Positions 59,001-64,000 of a DNA stretch of 64,000 nucleotides are shown piece by piece. The DNA lies in the NCBI GenBank assembly GCA_903813345.2, contig CAIIXF020000007.1, positions 8,497,730 to 8,561,729 of the forward strand. Reading direction: 5' to 3'. The translations under genes were made by a program, and so were the position numbers. Source of the DNA: Owenia fusiformis. Lineage: Eukaryota > Annelida > Polychaeta > Sabellida > Oweniidae. A model generated the notes under the pieces. That model saw only the letters and a program-made list of their open reading frames with translations, did not search any database and was not told the DNA's origin. Within the stretch, counting starts at the first letter, position 1, and every line of letters starts with the position of its first letter.

Positions 59001-61730
59001 TTTCCCCTGAATGTCTAGCAGACTGAACCATATCACTTGATTATCACCCATTGCCTTAAATTTCTAGCAAGTATTCTCTCTCAATTACAGCTTGATTGGA
59101 GTTGATGATTTTTGGTTCTATATTTCAGTATGTCCCTATGCCAGTGTTATTTGGTGTATTCTTGTACATGGGCATATCTTCCCTCAAAGGAGTACAGGTA
59201 TTCAGATTATATTTATTAATTATTAAATAAAATGTATTGTTCAAATTTACCAAATGAAAAATTTGTCTGAAATTTAATCAAATGAAAATAATTTTTATCA
59301 GTGCTTATTACTAGCTCCCCGTAGAACTTTCAATTTTAACTTGTACTATACAGTAATCCTACAGTATTATCCAAATATGGAATTGTCATGTTTATTGAAT
59401 AAATTAAGGAATGTGGTATAGTGTGTTTTTCTCATATTCATACATTTGGATAATAAGCTAAACCCAATATGATGCATCACAGCTTTAGACATGTTTTTTT
59501 ATTATTTATATTATAAATACACACATACACATAATTCTATCCATTAACAACAAAAATTTTAATTTACTTTCAGTTTGTACAGCGCTTGTTGATTATCCTC
59601 ATGCCAACGAAGTATCAACCTGATTATATATTCCTGCGGCACGTTCCTGTGCGTCGTGTTCATCTCTTCACTTTGATTCAAGCTGTCTGTCTGGCGATTC
59701 TCTGGACCATTAAATCTATCAAATCAATCTCGATTATTTTCCCACTTATGGTAAGATATTATTAGATGATTTTGGATTGTACGATTATACCCACGAACAC
59801 ATAGAGGTTTGAGCTAATTTGAGGTATTTGAGCTTAGATCAAGTTTTATTTTAGTAAAACCAGTATGCTCTTGATATAATACGTACAATTGGTCTATTTT
59901 CTCACTAGGTCAAGCAAAATAAATTTGCTTATGGATTGTAATGCTGTCTTAACCAGCTTCTCTCAGATTCTTGTATGCACACAGAATTATCCATCTGCTT
60001 GGAAATATAACTGAAGAAAAATAAAATGCCTAGTTCATAACATGGAGGGCAACTCATGAAAACATGGCCAGTAAAGGCGCCACAGGATTCAGGCCTTCAT
60101 TGATGCACTATAGCTCTTTTAGGAAAACTCCCAGTCCAATTGATTCTTCGTATCATTGGAAAAATTTATCTGCGAACACACATATGCTTTGTAATCAGTT
60201 TGAACTATGACCCCCATAGCACATTTTAATTCATTTTAATGAAATTTATGTAATGAAAAAGTGGTATCTAAAAGACATTGCAAAAAAGATATCTAAAGTA
60301 CAGTCTGTTACTTTCCCTTAGGTGTTGGCGATGTGTTTTGTACGTAAAGCCATGGATTGGTTGTTCACGCAGCATGACCTTAAATGGCTTGATGATGTCA
60401 TGCCCGAGACTCACAAACGAGAGAAAGAAGACAAGAAGAAGAAGCAGATTGAAGCACTTGAGAAAGGAGTAAGATTTCTTTAGTGCCAACATATAAAATA
60501 ATAATATAAAAATATATAGAAAACATATATAAAATGTAAAAGACTGTTAATTTTGCTGTACCCATTTATCTAGTATAGTGAATGTAGAAATTCCCTGTTT
60601 CATAGAAATGGAACAGAAATCTCATACACCCTGTAATGATTGCACAGTGCAGATCCCTTAAATAGTTTAAATGTTAAATGTCTAAATCTTTTTAAGGACT
60701 TTGTTACTGAAAGTTAAGTTCCATATTAAAATATTGATCTAAATCTCTTAACAATATTACAGGAAGCAGATGAACTTGAAATGATGGGTGGTACCATTCA
60801 AGTACCCCTGCAAGGAGGGCGCCTTGTAAACATCCCTGTAGATCAGATAAAATATAACCCTGCCAAGGCTACTGTCAACATATCAGAGGAGATGGCCAAG
60901 ACTGCAATATGGAAGACACTTGTTAGCAACGAATCAAACCCCAATATACAAGATCTTGATAATAATAAGCCAAGGTAGGCATGTGTTGTATTAACATAAC
61001 TGCATGTACAGTTTGCCCTATCAGAAAAATAATGTCCCAAGTGCCATTTTTGAAAAAAATGGGATTTTCACAGATTTCCCCTATTCGAGTCATCCTCTTT
61101 CTTCCTGTGATATCCCCTTATACCTTTATCTCCTCTCAACAGCCTGCTTTTCAGTGTCAGATTACCCATAAGAATTTCAAAATTACAATTTGAACGATGT
61201 CCTATGCATCATCTTAACCAATCAAATTGTTTGAATTACACCATGGACTTAGGAATTGTTATGTTACAATTTTGAACTGAGATTTGAATTTAATTTTGTA
61301 AAAATGAATAGAGAAATTTGTGCCCATTGAAAATACATAGCGAAATGGACATAGATCATCTTTAATCTTTTTAATTTGCATTTTTAATATGCTCAAAAAT
61401 TGTTTTTGGAAATCTTTAAATTTGTGAAATATCACACATGCCAAATATTACAGATGTCTAAACTTTGAAAAATTGATTTTTCATGTCAATAACATAATGA
61501 TTTTTCAATTTTCTTTCAGGAAACGCAAGAAGAAGTCTAAGCGTAAGGACGCTCCAGGTACTATTGTTGAGCAAGAAGAACCGTCCCCCACTAAGGCCCC
61601 TGTCAAGTTCAGCATGGGCGCCGAGGAGACTGAAGCACTCATAGAGTACCCAGAAATCCGAGTCAGTCCACCGAGTGAAGCGACAACACCTAATAAGGAA
61701 TCCTCGAATCAGGAGCAGACAAAATTATAA
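22987..61730 (+). CDS. SLC4A7/8/10-like: Whole gene span: Na+-driven bicarbonate transporter, SLC4 family
   Basis: The predicted protein moves bicarbonate (or carbonate) with Na+ across the plasma membrane and so controls cell pH. Joining the listed exons without the two doubtful cassettes (27597, 39826) gives about 1412 residues with every phase matching. The order is: basic-rich N-terminus (about 1-78), Band 3-type cytosolic domain (about 80-250), variable serine/lysine-rich linker (about 250-510), end of the cytosolic domain (510-680), transmembrane domain (about 685-1240) and charged C-terminal tail. Family signatures include [69 protein letters not shown] and [15 protein letters not shown]. 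The RxFGGLxxDxKRK stretch and long linker favour the NBCn/NDCBE/NCBE branch over NBCe. Vertebrate members are usually 1,040-1,250 residues, so this one is long, mostly in the linker. Ion stoichiometry cannot be read from sequence. Confidence 0.95.
23069..25987. other. Intron 1
   Basis: AT-rich intron of 2.9 kb. A partial pogo-like end (CACAGGTTTCACTG near 24664) and an inverted-repeat element at 25732-25876 are the only features seen. Confidence 0.7.
25732..25876. mobile_element. Inverted-repeat element, copy 1
   Basis: The ends ATCAGTCACATTTGCTCTAC and TCAAATGTGACTGAGG are inverted copies, with GTGGCTGTAGC mirrored by GCTACAGCTGCTG inside. A second copy lies at 28787-28954 beside exon 3. 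It is non-coding, about 145 bp, and ends 111 bases before exon 2. Confidence 0.65.
25988..26140 (+). CDS. Transporter exon 2
   Basis: It encodes residues 28-78. [20 protein letters not shown] is the typical NCBT stretch of the form LxVGxHxP followed by a His/Arg/Lys-rich run. The acceptor is TTGTTTCAG and the donor GTATGTATT. It enters and leaves at phase 1, so a phase-1 cassette can follow it without shifting the frame. Confidence 0.95.
26278..26350. repeat. Short tandem repeat (ATTGTGATGTAAATCACAG)
   Basis: Three to four copies of a 21-base unit containing the small palindrome GTGATGTAAATCAC. Confidence 0.85.
26545..27559. repeat. Intronic tandem array, about 171-bp unit, six copies
   Basis: Six copies of a unit of about 170-173 bases recur, each with GAATTCTCTTGTGTTGAACA, GTGCATGAACATTTGATTTT and GATTTGAGGGAAAAATCTCT. 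Some adjacent pairs are near-identical in alternating types, suggesting two-unit amplification. The last unit breaks down into a T-rich tract immediately before the candidate cassette exon at 27597. Confidence 0.9.
27597..27629 (+). CDS. Candidate 33-nt cassette exon (2b)
   Basis: A long T-rich tract and TTACTTACTAG end at 27596. The next 33 bases keep the frame between exons 2 and 3 (phase 1 in and out) and would add [11 protein letters not shown]. The donor is GTGAATGC. Length divisible by three, matching phase, an open frame and a strong polypyrimidine tract argue for an alternative exon. Homology is not established. Confidence 0.55.
28251..28440. mobile_element. Hairpin MITE, 190 bp
   Basis: The left arm CTAAGCTTGTATTAGCGAAT and the right arm ATTCGCAAATACAATCTTAG are inverted copies. 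Pairing continues through AACTAACGCCTATCGGCTAC, CCGGATTAACCTACTATTTT and AACTCATT, so most of the element folds back. Confidence 0.8.
28636..28780 (+). CDS. Transporter exon 3
   Basis: It encodes about residues 79-127, with [31 protein letters not shown] and EWKETAR. PSxRVQFxLG, HDLFxEM and EWKETARW are conserved marks of the SLC4 cytosolic domain. It starts at phase 1 and ends in the split Arg codon AG. An inserted element begins six bases into the following intron. Confidence 0.97.
28787..28954. mobile_element. Inverted-repeat element, copy 2, at the exon 3 donor
   Basis: It begins CCTCAGTCACATCTGATC and ends GCAAATGTGACTGAGG, as in the copy at 25732. The start is directly after the GTAATT donor of exon 3, so intron bases from +7 onward come from the element. 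Confidence 0.7.
29428..29588 (+). CDS. Transporter exon 4
   Basis: It encodes about residues 127-180: [20 protein letters not shown], then [15 protein letters not shown] and [13 protein letters not shown]. This is among the most conserved parts of the SLC4 cytosolic domain. The donor is GTGAGTTC and it leaves at phase 1. Confidence 0.98.
30050..31560 (-). mobile_element. 5'-truncated non-LTR retrotransposon, antisense in intron 4
   Basis: The element holds a reverse transcriptase frame (next entry) and a non-coding 3' end down to about 30050, where AATAAA-like sequence lies on the minus strand. Its 5' part is missing, as is usual for target-primed insertions. The truncation point falls somewhere near 31510-31560, within about 30-80 bases of the exon 5 acceptor. 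Exact target duplications were not found by eye. Confidence 0.8.
30263..31573 (-). pseudogene. Reverse transcriptase frame of the non-LTR element (5'-truncated)
   Basis: This is a 436-codon open frame without stops. RT marks in order are [11 protein letters not shown] (about 33-43), [17 protein letters not shown] (about 67-83), [20 protein letters not shown] (about 126-145) and the catalytic FADD box (157-160). These fit the CR1/Jockey-like group of non-LTR elements. The endonuclease and the first RT blocks are absent, and the first 15-20 codons probably read through host intron DNA. The clean frame suggests a fairly young insertion. Confidence 0.85.
31593..31799 (+). CDS. Transporter exon 5
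   Basis: It encodes about residues 181-249: [34 protein letters not shown] and [17 protein letters not shown]. The family has the same order: VxDALLxRHxHQ followed by [15 protein letters not shown]. The acceptor is TTATTTGCAG and the donor GTAAGTATAG. It ends phase 1, at the start of the variable linker. Confidence 0.98.
31800..33481. other. Intron 5
   Basis: No further exon was recognised. A poly-G run lies near 33080 and a small inverted-repeat element at 33146-33335. Confidence 0.6.
33146..33335. mobile_element. Candidate MITE, about 190 bp
   Basis: The start CAGGCCCACAACTATGGGGG and the end AAAAGCTGGCTATGGGTCTG are imperfect inverted copies (CAGRCCCA...). A TTTGAACCCCCC motif is mirrored more weakly inside. 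No target duplication could be assigned. Confidence 0.5.
33482..33526 (+). CDS. Transporter exon 6, small symmetric linker exon
   Basis: These 45 bases read [14 protein letters not shown] in the frame set by exon 5, phase 1 in and out. The acceptor (GATTGTTTTAAAG) has a weak pyrimidine tract and the donor is GTGGGTTT, which fits a regulated exon. Basic and serine-rich content matches the linker. SGRRSSL resembles a basophilic-kinase target (RRxS), which is inference. Confidence 0.6.
33719..33814. mobile_element. Short inverted-repeat element, 96 bp
   Basis: TTGCCGCAAGACTGTGGACC and GGGTTCACAGTCTTGCGGCA are inverted copies around a 50-60-base GC-richer centre, in an otherwise AT-rich intron. 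Confidence 0.65.
34317..34542. mobile_element. Hairpin MITE, 226 bp
   Basis: The arms of about 90 bases pair almost fully: CTCACTTATAGCATGTTTAT with ATAAACATGCTATAAGTGAG, and ATTTATTGCGCACCTCAATA with TATTGAGGTGCGCAATAAAT. The loop is about 45 bases. The frame across it is not a gene. Confidence 0.85.
34975..35031 (+). CDS. Transporter exon 7, symmetric linker exon
   Basis: These 57 bases read [20 protein letters not shown] in the running frame, phase 1 in and out. The acceptor TTGCTTATAG and donor GTATGTCTA are good. The peptide is serine-rich with a GRKMSM stretch that could be phosphorylated. No fixed domain is present. Confidence 0.7.
35415..35815. repeat. 135-bp tandem array, three copies
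   Basis: Three copies of a 135-base unit occur (CCCTTGATATGCTATACTTC ... CCCTTTGATGTGCTAATGATG). The unit length is a multiple of three, so a 184-codon frame stays open across it, but there is no splice or homology support for coding. Confidence 0.9.
36540..36660. repeat. (TACTG)n microsatellite
   Basis: A run of TGTACTGTACTGTACTGTAC with decayed flanks, including related TGTACTGTAGTG text from about 36395 onward. Confidence 0.9.
36799..37030. mobile_element. Candidate MITE with CAGGGCTCTC ends
   Basis: The start CAGGGCTCTCTCCCCA and end TGGGGAGAGCTCT are inverted copies. The ends resemble those of the dispersed repeat near 14530 (GATCTCCCCAGC). No coding content. Confidence 0.55.
37530..37650. 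repeat. Dispersed repeat copy (CAAATGACAGGTGGTGACA)
   Basis: It holds CTCCAACTTTTTATGGATG, GTTCAGCATTTGTAACAAAT and GACAGGTGGTGACAATTTGC. The same order is present near 7535, 15530 and 16540 outside the gene. Confidence 0.7.
38413..38451 (+). CDS. Transporter exon 8, symmetric linker exon
   Basis: These 39 bases read [13 protein letters not shown], phase 1 in and out, between TTTCTCATTAG and GTATACCTC. Read-through past the donor stays open to a stop at 38589-38591, so intron retention would give a different C-terminus and probably a truncated protein lacking the membrane domain. Confidence 0.6.
39480..39815. repeat. Degenerate tandem array (GTGATGCCAATGTTTTTCACC)
   Basis: About ten diverged copies of a unit of about 27-34 bases containing TGATGCCAATGTTT occur. 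The array runs to within ten bases of the candidate acceptor at 39825. Confidence 0.85.
39826..39930 (+). CDS. Candidate linker exon 9 (105 nt), uncertain
   Basis: From the acceptor AATGATTGCAG to the donor GTGAGTTG the frame is open and the phase is 1 in and out. It would add about 35 residues starting [20 protein letters not shown]. Length and phase fit the neighbouring cassettes, and the donor is strong. The pyrimidine tract is poor and the peptide has no known homologue, so it may be chance. Confidence 0.35.
40272..40313 (+). CDS. Transporter exon 10, symmetric linker exon
   Basis: These 42 bases read [14 protein letters not shown], phase 1 in and out, between TTTTTGACCCTAG and GTAAAAAT. 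The acceptor is good. The peptide is more hydrophobic than its neighbours. No homology was recognised. Confidence 0.5.
40314..43049. other. Intron 10
   Basis: AT-rich. A degenerate repeat of about 30 bases around GTTCATGAACCATTGTTGA occupies about 41750-42130, and short repeats of GAGTCACATATA type lie near 42535-42640. No exon seen. Confidence 0.6.
41750..42130. repeat. Degenerate tandem repeat (TTCATGAACCATTGTTGA)
   Basis: At least twelve diverged copies of a phrase such as GTAATTCAAGAACCATTGTT occur, with spacing of about 25-35 bases. Confidence 0.75.
43050..43189 (+). CDS. Transporter exon 11, phase-changing linker exon
   Basis: These 140 bases read [20 protein letters not shown], then [20 protein letters not shown] and DRDSSHK. 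It enters at phase 1 and leaves at phase 0, so it cannot be skipped without a frameshift and probably anchors the cassette clusters on both sides. KTES occurs twice, a small internal repeat. Confidence 0.85.
43327..43359 (+). CDS. Transporter exon 12, symmetric linker micro-exon
   Basis: These 33 bases read [11 protein letters not shown], phase 0 in and out, between TTTTGCCCACATCAG and a near-consensus donor GTAAGTTAG. The peptide is histidine-, serine- and proline-rich. Confidence 0.65.
43844..43976. mobile_element. pogo/Tigger-like MITE, 133 bp
   Basis: CAGTCAAACTCTGATAGTCT and the end GTTAGACTGCGTACTG are inverted, flanked by TA, with AACACACAACCCCA mirrored by GGGGTTCTGTGTGTT. Confidence 0.65.
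44080..44260. repeat. Short repeats of CAGTGCTGAA with inverted flanks
   Basis: Several head-to-tail GAACAGTGCT units are followed by inverted forms (AACACTGTTT, AACAGCGCTG). This may be a decayed hairpin element. Confidence 0.5.
45068..45097 (+). CDS. Transporter exon 13, 30-nt micro-exon
   Basis: It encodes [10 protein letters not shown], phase 0 in and out, between CCATTTTGCCCAG and GTATAGATT. It is short but fully in frame. Like exon 12 it is His-rich. A micro-exon of this size is plausible for regulated inclusion. Confidence 0.5.
45790..46465. repeat. 30-bp tandem array (ACATATGAACTATGTAAGGT), about 22 copies
   Basis: About 22 copies of a 30-base unit ACATATGAACTATGTAAGGT + ACACCCTATT occur; the left copies are more diverged. 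Since 30 is a multiple of three, a 187-codon frame (45940-46503) of decapeptide repeats ([10 protein letters not shown]) stays open, but it has no splice link to the transporter frame. Many units read TATATAAGG, a TATA-box-like string. Confidence 0.9.
46675..46930. repeat. 22-bp tandem array (ATGTATAGCATGTACATACA)
   Basis: About eight units of TACATACAATATGTATAGCA; a separate short block of the same unit occurs at about 47598-47652. Confidence 0.85.
47598..47652. repeat. Detached copy of the 22-bp array
   Basis: Two to three units of GTACATACAATATGTATAG lie 700 bases from the main array. Confidence 0.8.
48139..48387 (+). CDS. Transporter exon 14, long linker exon
   Basis: These 249 bases (83 codons) are open at phase 0 in and out, between TTGCGCTATAG and GTAAGTTT. 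The peptide runs [20 protein letters not shown], has a lysine-rich middle ([18 protein letters not shown]) and ends HSKTH. RKSS and similar sites could be phosphorylated. It is likely skippable by phase. No domain is recognised. Confidence 0.75.
48679..48799. mobile_element. TTAA-flanked MITE, 121 bp
   Basis: The ends AGGTCCCATGTA and TACATGGGACCT are perfect inverted copies over 12 bases, flanked by TTAA at 48675-48678 and 48800-48803. A TTAA duplication suggests mobilisation by a piggyBac-type transposase, though the ends differ from those of the element at 8665. Confidence 0.75.
49681..49757. repeat. Local duplication, copy A
   Basis: CCCAGAATGCAATTCCAATA followed by CGTCTTTCATTCTCAC and TATAGAGG recurs at about 50330-50400, in the same orientation, about 650 bases away. 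Confidence 0.85.
49910..50053 (+). CDS. Transporter exon 15, linker exon
   Basis: These 144 bases (48 codons) are phase 0 in and out, between CATATATTTGCAG and GTAGACC. The peptide reads [20 protein letters not shown], then [16 protein letters not shown] and RNESEFK. It is lysine- and serine-rich; [10 protein letters not shown] resembles a basophilic-kinase site (inference). It could be constitutive or a cassette. Confidence 0.7.
50206..50298 (+). CDS. Weak candidate exon 15b (93 nt)
   Basis: A very strong pyrimidine tract (CTTTTTTCTCTCTCTTTCAT then AG) is followed by an open frame in phase 0, [20 protein letters not shown]. The only in-phase donor seen (CTG then GTGCTG) is poor, and the next in-frame stop is at 50344-50346. 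It may be a decayed or cryptic exon. Confidence 0.2.
50330..50400. repeat. Local duplication, copy B
   Basis: Second copy of the segment at 49681, with small differences (AGCAGACGTC versus AGCCGCGTC). Confidence 0.85.
51877..52034 (+). CDS. Transporter exon 16
   Basis: It encodes about residues 510-562: [20 protein letters not shown], then [16 protein letters not shown] and LTEVPVPTR. The FMxKIPxGAEASNVLVGEVxFL pattern is a strong NCBT signature and marks the end of the variable linker. It leaves in the split Arg codon. Confidence 0.98.
52176..52263 (+). CDS. Transporter exon 17
   Basis: It encodes [20 protein letters not shown] and SIATLMSDE. The FLFxLLGP...[15 protein letters not shown] pattern is conserved in the SLC4 cytosolic domain. 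Acceptor TTTTTCCAG, donor GTAAAGAG. Confidence 0.98.
52485..52631 (+). CDS. Transporter exon 18
   Basis: It encodes [20 protein letters not shown], then [16 protein letters not shown] and [13 protein letters not shown]. [16 protein letters not shown] is diagnostic for Na+-coupled SLC4 members. Phase 0 in and out. Confidence 0.98.
53086..53216 (+). CDS. Transporter exon 19, glycine/acid-rich
   Basis: It encodes [20 protein letters not shown], then a glycine/glutamate run ([16 protein letters not shown]) and TLVRTGR. The RTGR end joins the conserved RxFGG of the next exon. Vertebrate proteins have an unrelated variable segment here. The GGGGGYGAGG-like DNA is GC-rich against an AT-rich background. 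Confidence 0.95.
53736..53910 (+). CDS. Transporter exon 20, first membrane segment
   Basis: It encodes [20 protein letters not shown], then [16 protein letters not shown] and [20 protein letters not shown]. It covers the juxtamembrane stretch and transmembrane segments 1-2; [11 protein letters not shown] is a family hallmark. Confidence 0.98.
54447..54580 (+). CDS. Transporter exon 21
   Basis: It encodes [20 protein letters not shown], then [17 protein letters not shown] and TIAFSFC. QPLTIxGSTGPxLVFE forms part of the core ion-binding region (segment 3) in SLC4 structures. Confidence 0.98.
54857..55394 (+). CDS. Transporter exon 22, large exon with third extracellular loop
   Basis: These 538 bases encode about residues 787-966. 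[35 protein letters not shown] and [12 protein letters not shown] are core segments 4-5. The loop after them has four cysteines and four N-glycosylation sequons (NET, NDT, NTT, NAS), matching the glycosylated large loop of NCBT proteins. [20 protein letters not shown] begins the next segment. A GTAAGT donor-like site and an in-frame CAG acceptor-like site lie inside the loop (55146-55214). Confidence 0.98.
55765..55878 (+). CDS. Transporter exon 23
   Basis: It encodes [20 protein letters not shown], then [18 protein letters not shown]. [14 protein letters not shown] and PKLxVPxxF are family patterns (segment 7 area). Phase 0. Confidence 0.97.
56367..56525 (+). CDS. Transporter exon 24
   Basis: It encodes [18 protein letters not shown], then [20 protein letters not shown] and [15 protein letters not shown]. 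The segment 8 signature [21 protein letters not shown] is near-identical to known members. Confidence 0.98.
57090..57268 (+). CDS. Transporter exon 25
   Basis: It encodes [20 protein letters not shown], then [20 protein letters not shown] and [19 protein letters not shown]. KGxGYHLDL, [19 protein letters not shown] and APGExPxFLGxREQRVTG are highly conserved. Confidence 0.98.
57300..57430. repeat. Short tandem repeat (ATGCTTGATTTTTGAGAAAA)
   Basis: About six units of roughly 24 bases with TATGCTTGATTTATGTGAAA or similar, directly after exon 25. Confidence 0.85.
57539..58286. mobile_element. 748-bp foldback element with long inverted repeats
   Basis: It starts CAGGGTGTTCAAAAAAAAAC and ends TTTTTTTGAACACCCTG, flanked by TA. 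Further mirrored pairs include CGCAACCCAAAGAAATCGCT with AGCGATTTCCTTGGGTTGCG, GATACGAAAAACGCA with TGCGTTTTTCGTATC, and ATCACTCCAGGGACTTTACA with TGTAAAGTCCCTGGAGTGAT, so nearly the entire element is palindromic. TA duplication fits the Tc1/mariner superfamily. No transposase frame. Confidence 0.85.
58490..58645. repeat. Direct repeat, two copies of about 85 bp
   Basis: ATAGGGAAATCTTTGTACTG and CAGAATATTTTGTACAGTGC-type sequence with GCAAATTGAATTCTTTTTT occur twice in tandem. Confidence 0.85.
58726..58798 (+). CDS. Transporter exon 26
   Basis: It encodes [20 protein letters not shown], then TSILK (first Arg completed across the splice). It is a membrane segment of the core domain. Donor GTACCCAG. 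Confidence 0.97.
59129..59197 (+). CDS. Transporter exon 27
   Basis: It encodes [20 protein letters not shown], then GVQ. PMPVLxGVFLYMGxxSLxGxQ is a family signature (segment 12 area). 69 bases, phase 0. Confidence 0.98.
59574..59750 (+). CDS. Transporter exon 28
   Basis: It encodes [20 protein letters not shown], then [20 protein letters not shown] and [19 protein letters not shown]. MPxKxQPDxxxLRxVPxxxVHxFTxIQ matches the last membrane region of SLC4 proteins. Confidence 0.98.
60322..60468 (+). CDS. Transporter exon 29
   Basis: It encodes [20 protein letters not shown], then [20 protein letters not shown] and KQIEALEKG. The end of the membrane domain is followed by LxWLDDxMPE and a lysine-rich stretch, as in other family members. 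Confidence 0.98.
60763..60974 (+). CDS. Transporter exon 30, C-terminal tail
   Basis: It encodes [20 protein letters not shown], then [20 protein letters not shown] and continues to DNNKPR. The GxxIxVPxxGG...IPVxxxKYxPxK pattern resembles the cytosolic tail of vertebrate NBCn/NDCBE proteins. The rest is not conserved. Confidence 0.93.
61520..61730 (+). CDS. Transporter exon 31, last coding exon
   Basis: It encodes a basic start ([10 protein letters not shown]), an acidic/proline middle and the C-terminal residues SNQEQTKL, then TAA at 61728-61730. QTKL fits the class I PDZ ligand form (S/T at -2, hydrophobic end), like the PDZ-binding ends of several vertebrate NCBT proteins; binding itself is inference. 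Confidence 0.93.
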
Positions 61731-62830
61731 CGTTTAAAAAAATAGGAAATTTAGGAAATTGAGATTTATGACTGCATGGAAAATGTTGAATTTGAATGCA
61801 TAAGGCATTATTTCCGGAATACTGCCTTGTATTGTCTGAGATACTTCAGATAATGTTTTACCGTATACAGCTGCGATTTTTTTATTTTAATCTTTTGGAA
61901 ATATTATTTAATATTGAAGTTGGATATATATATTGTATCGCATGAATACAAAAATTAACGAAAGTTTGTTAATGAAGACAAATATAGAACTGGAACAGAA
62001 GTGGATTTACATTTATTCTGTTGTTAATACAACAGCTGTCAGTTCTTGTTGTCACTTTGTACTAAATTATTATTGAATATAGAATTAGCTCTGTATTGTG
62101 CCTGAATACAGAATTAGCTCTGTATTGTGCCAACCTGTCTTAAAGGTAAATAATTGTTCGAAAGCTCAGTGTTTTAACTGAAAAATTATGGAATGCTTTG
62201 TTGTACATTTTATTACAGAGAAGGAATGTTTTTATAGATGAAGTAGAAGTTCATTCATTTTGAGTTCAATCTTTAGTCAATTCGAATCAAATATCAAAAT
62301 ACATGCAATATTATTTGACTTTAAACTGGTAAATATTTGGTGTAAATATTATGCTTAAGTTACTTTATTCAATAATGGTGAAATTCTAGCAATCTGATTG
62401 GCTGATGTGAATATCATGCATAAATTTCGCACTGTATTTTTTCATAATGTGCAGTTCTTCATTTTGAAAATAGTTTCTAGATTTTATTTTGTTTGCGCAC
62501 CCACCCAGAAAATGTTCCCCTGTTTTTTTAACTCAGATACAATTGATAAACCGGGTATAAAAAGTTATACAGGGTTATTCATTTTTGAATTGTTAAAGAA
62601 TAAGTATTTCGATCATGCGAAGAAGATTTTGTATGGTGTGATTAAGTACAATAGGTACAGTCTGAACCCTATATAATGTAAATATACATAGGACTGACCA
62701 CAAAACCATTTTTGGCAACATAGATGGCACTGTGTAGACGTAATTAGAATTGATTTATATACGCTAAAGTATGCTTGGGAAGAAACCGATAACATTGTGC
62801 AGTGGTAATAAAAAAAACGTGTGCTTAAGT
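61731..62830 (+). other. 3' UTR of the transporter, approximate
   Basis: No open frame of note follows the stop. A first good AATAAA is at 62807-62812. A tandem duplication at about 62076-62136 (ATAGAATTAGCTCTGTATTG twice) is present. The true cleavage site cannot be read from sequence. Confidence 0.5.
62807..62812 (+). promoter_or_regulatory. Possible polyadenylation signal AATAAA
   Basis: Canonical hexamer about 1.08 kb after the stop codon. Other sites further out or variant hexamers closer in cannot be excluded. Confidence 0.4.
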
Positions 62831-63930
62831 AAGACTACTGTACATGTAGTTTAGGAAAGATTGAGACATAATGTGCCAGTCTATTTTGCTCATAAGTACA
62901 TCACATGTACTATCTGGTAGTATGTGTACAGTGCAGTCTCTACGAATGTACAAAAATGTTAACGTTTGTACAAAGTGAAATTAATATATATATCGCTTAT
63001 TTATATGTATTTATCATATCTGATGACAGATAACTGAATCCTCCCTCCCTCCAATCTCACTTTACATTGACTTGCCATATTTGTATATGCCTAAATGAAA
63101 TCTAGTGTACAGTATATCCAGGGTGCGTCATAAAAACTTGGACATACTAGTCAAAATTGTACTACAAATCAGTTGTCATGCTATTTTACAGACATGCTGC
63201 TATCAACTGGCCCAGATTGACTCTGGGCCGGTGTTTTCATCATACCCAGTATGTGTTGGTACAGGCATGTCAGTAACGTCTCCTTAATTTTACAGAAAAA
63301 TATTATCTGAGACATTTTTTCAATTGAAACTAAGAAGAAGTCTTATGACAATATTGTATTACCTGTAAGTCGTATTAAATGTGAAATCACATATCAAGAC
63401 CAAAATTGAAAAATAATCCAGATATTATAATCGGTAAGATGACGACCTTCTGGTATTCATTTTCATCTATGAAATTGTTGCTTATTTAAGGCACTAAGGT
63501 CCAGTTTATATGCATATAAATCTGTAGGTAAATCAGGGCTGAAGTAATTAAAACACTGCATGAACTGCACGCAGATTGTAAAAATGTCACAAACATAGTT
63601 GCCAAGTAATTCTCAAGTGGTCTCTAAGTTGTTACCAAGTGGTTGCTATAGATACGTAAAACGGGACCATTTAAACATTGTTCATCTTTTATAAAAAATA
63701 TAACAAGACCATTTAACAAGACCATTTAAAAATGGTACAATCTGGTCACATCCTCAACACTTAAGGCTATTCATTAAAGTTTATAACATGGTATAAGCTT
63801 TGTGGAGTTACTCAAGGTTTTCCGAGTTTTGAGATGAATATAGGCTTGGTTTTAGGGATTAGAAAAGGAAAATTCACACTAAATGCTACCTCTGATTGTT
63901 TAAGGAGTGAATTGAACAATTTTGCAATTA
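62831..63930. other. Downstream DNA without recognised gene
   Basis: A CAGGGTGCGTCATAAAAACT motif near 63118 resembles a transposon terminus without a found partner. GACCATTTAA repeats lie near 63665-63730. No coding sequence. Confidence 0.4.
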
Positions 63931-63931
63931 T

Positions 63932-64000
63932 TGCATTAAATACAGCTGCATCATTTACGATACATTAAATACAGCTGTATCATTTACGATGCATTAAATA
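63932..64000. repeat. Tandem repeat at the window edge (CATTAAATACAGCTGTATCA)
   Basis: Two copies plus a partial copy of a 34-base unit, TTTACGATACATTAAATACA with AGCTGTATCA, run off the end of the window. Confidence 0.85.

Overview
This is an AT-rich animal genomic window with long introns, GT–AG splice sites, many short tandem arrays and a dense load of small inverted-repeat transposons. It holds one recognisable gene on the + strand: an SLC4-family, Na+-driven bicarbonate transporter of the NBCn/NDCBE/NCBE group. Its reading frame runs through about 30 exons from the ATG at 22987 to the TAA at 61730. Exon boundaries were read by eye from splice sites, phase continuity and recall of the SLC4 family. 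The organism looks like a marine invertebrate, possibly a lophotrochozoan, but this is inferred only from repeat style and intron structure and is weakly supported.

Layout. 1-22880 has no recognisable protein gene. It holds a degenerate minisatellite (about 1660-3010), a composite long inverted-repeat element (about 4131-6400), a hairpin element (8082-8381), a 57-bp tandem array split by a piggyBac-type relic (8665-9357), several pogo/Tigger-like MITEs, a tRNA-derived SINE (about 18120-18330) and a 21-bp array interrupted by another small element (20517-20702). One possible untranslated exon lies at 7901-8003. 22881-31799 encodes the cytosolic N-terminal domain (exons 1-5), with a candidate 33-nt cassette at 27597. 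The exon 4/5 intron carries an antisense, 5'-truncated non-LTR retrotransposon whose truncation point almost touches the exon 5 splice acceptor.

31800-51876 encodes the variable linker between the cytosolic domain and the membrane domain. It is split into many small exons whose lengths are multiples of three and whose phases are symmetric (all phase 1 before exon 11, all phase 0 after it), which is the arrangement expected for combinatorial exon skipping. 51877-61730 encodes the end of the cytosolic domain, the transmembrane domain (with a glycosylation-rich, four-cysteine third extracellular loop) and a basic C-terminal tail ending in a possible class I PDZ ligand. A 3' UTR follows, with a possible AATAAA at 62807.

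The most interesting signals are the symmetric micro-exon cluster, an exitron-like 69-nt segment inside the third extracellular loop, and several places where mobile or satellite DNA lies within tens of bases of a splice site.
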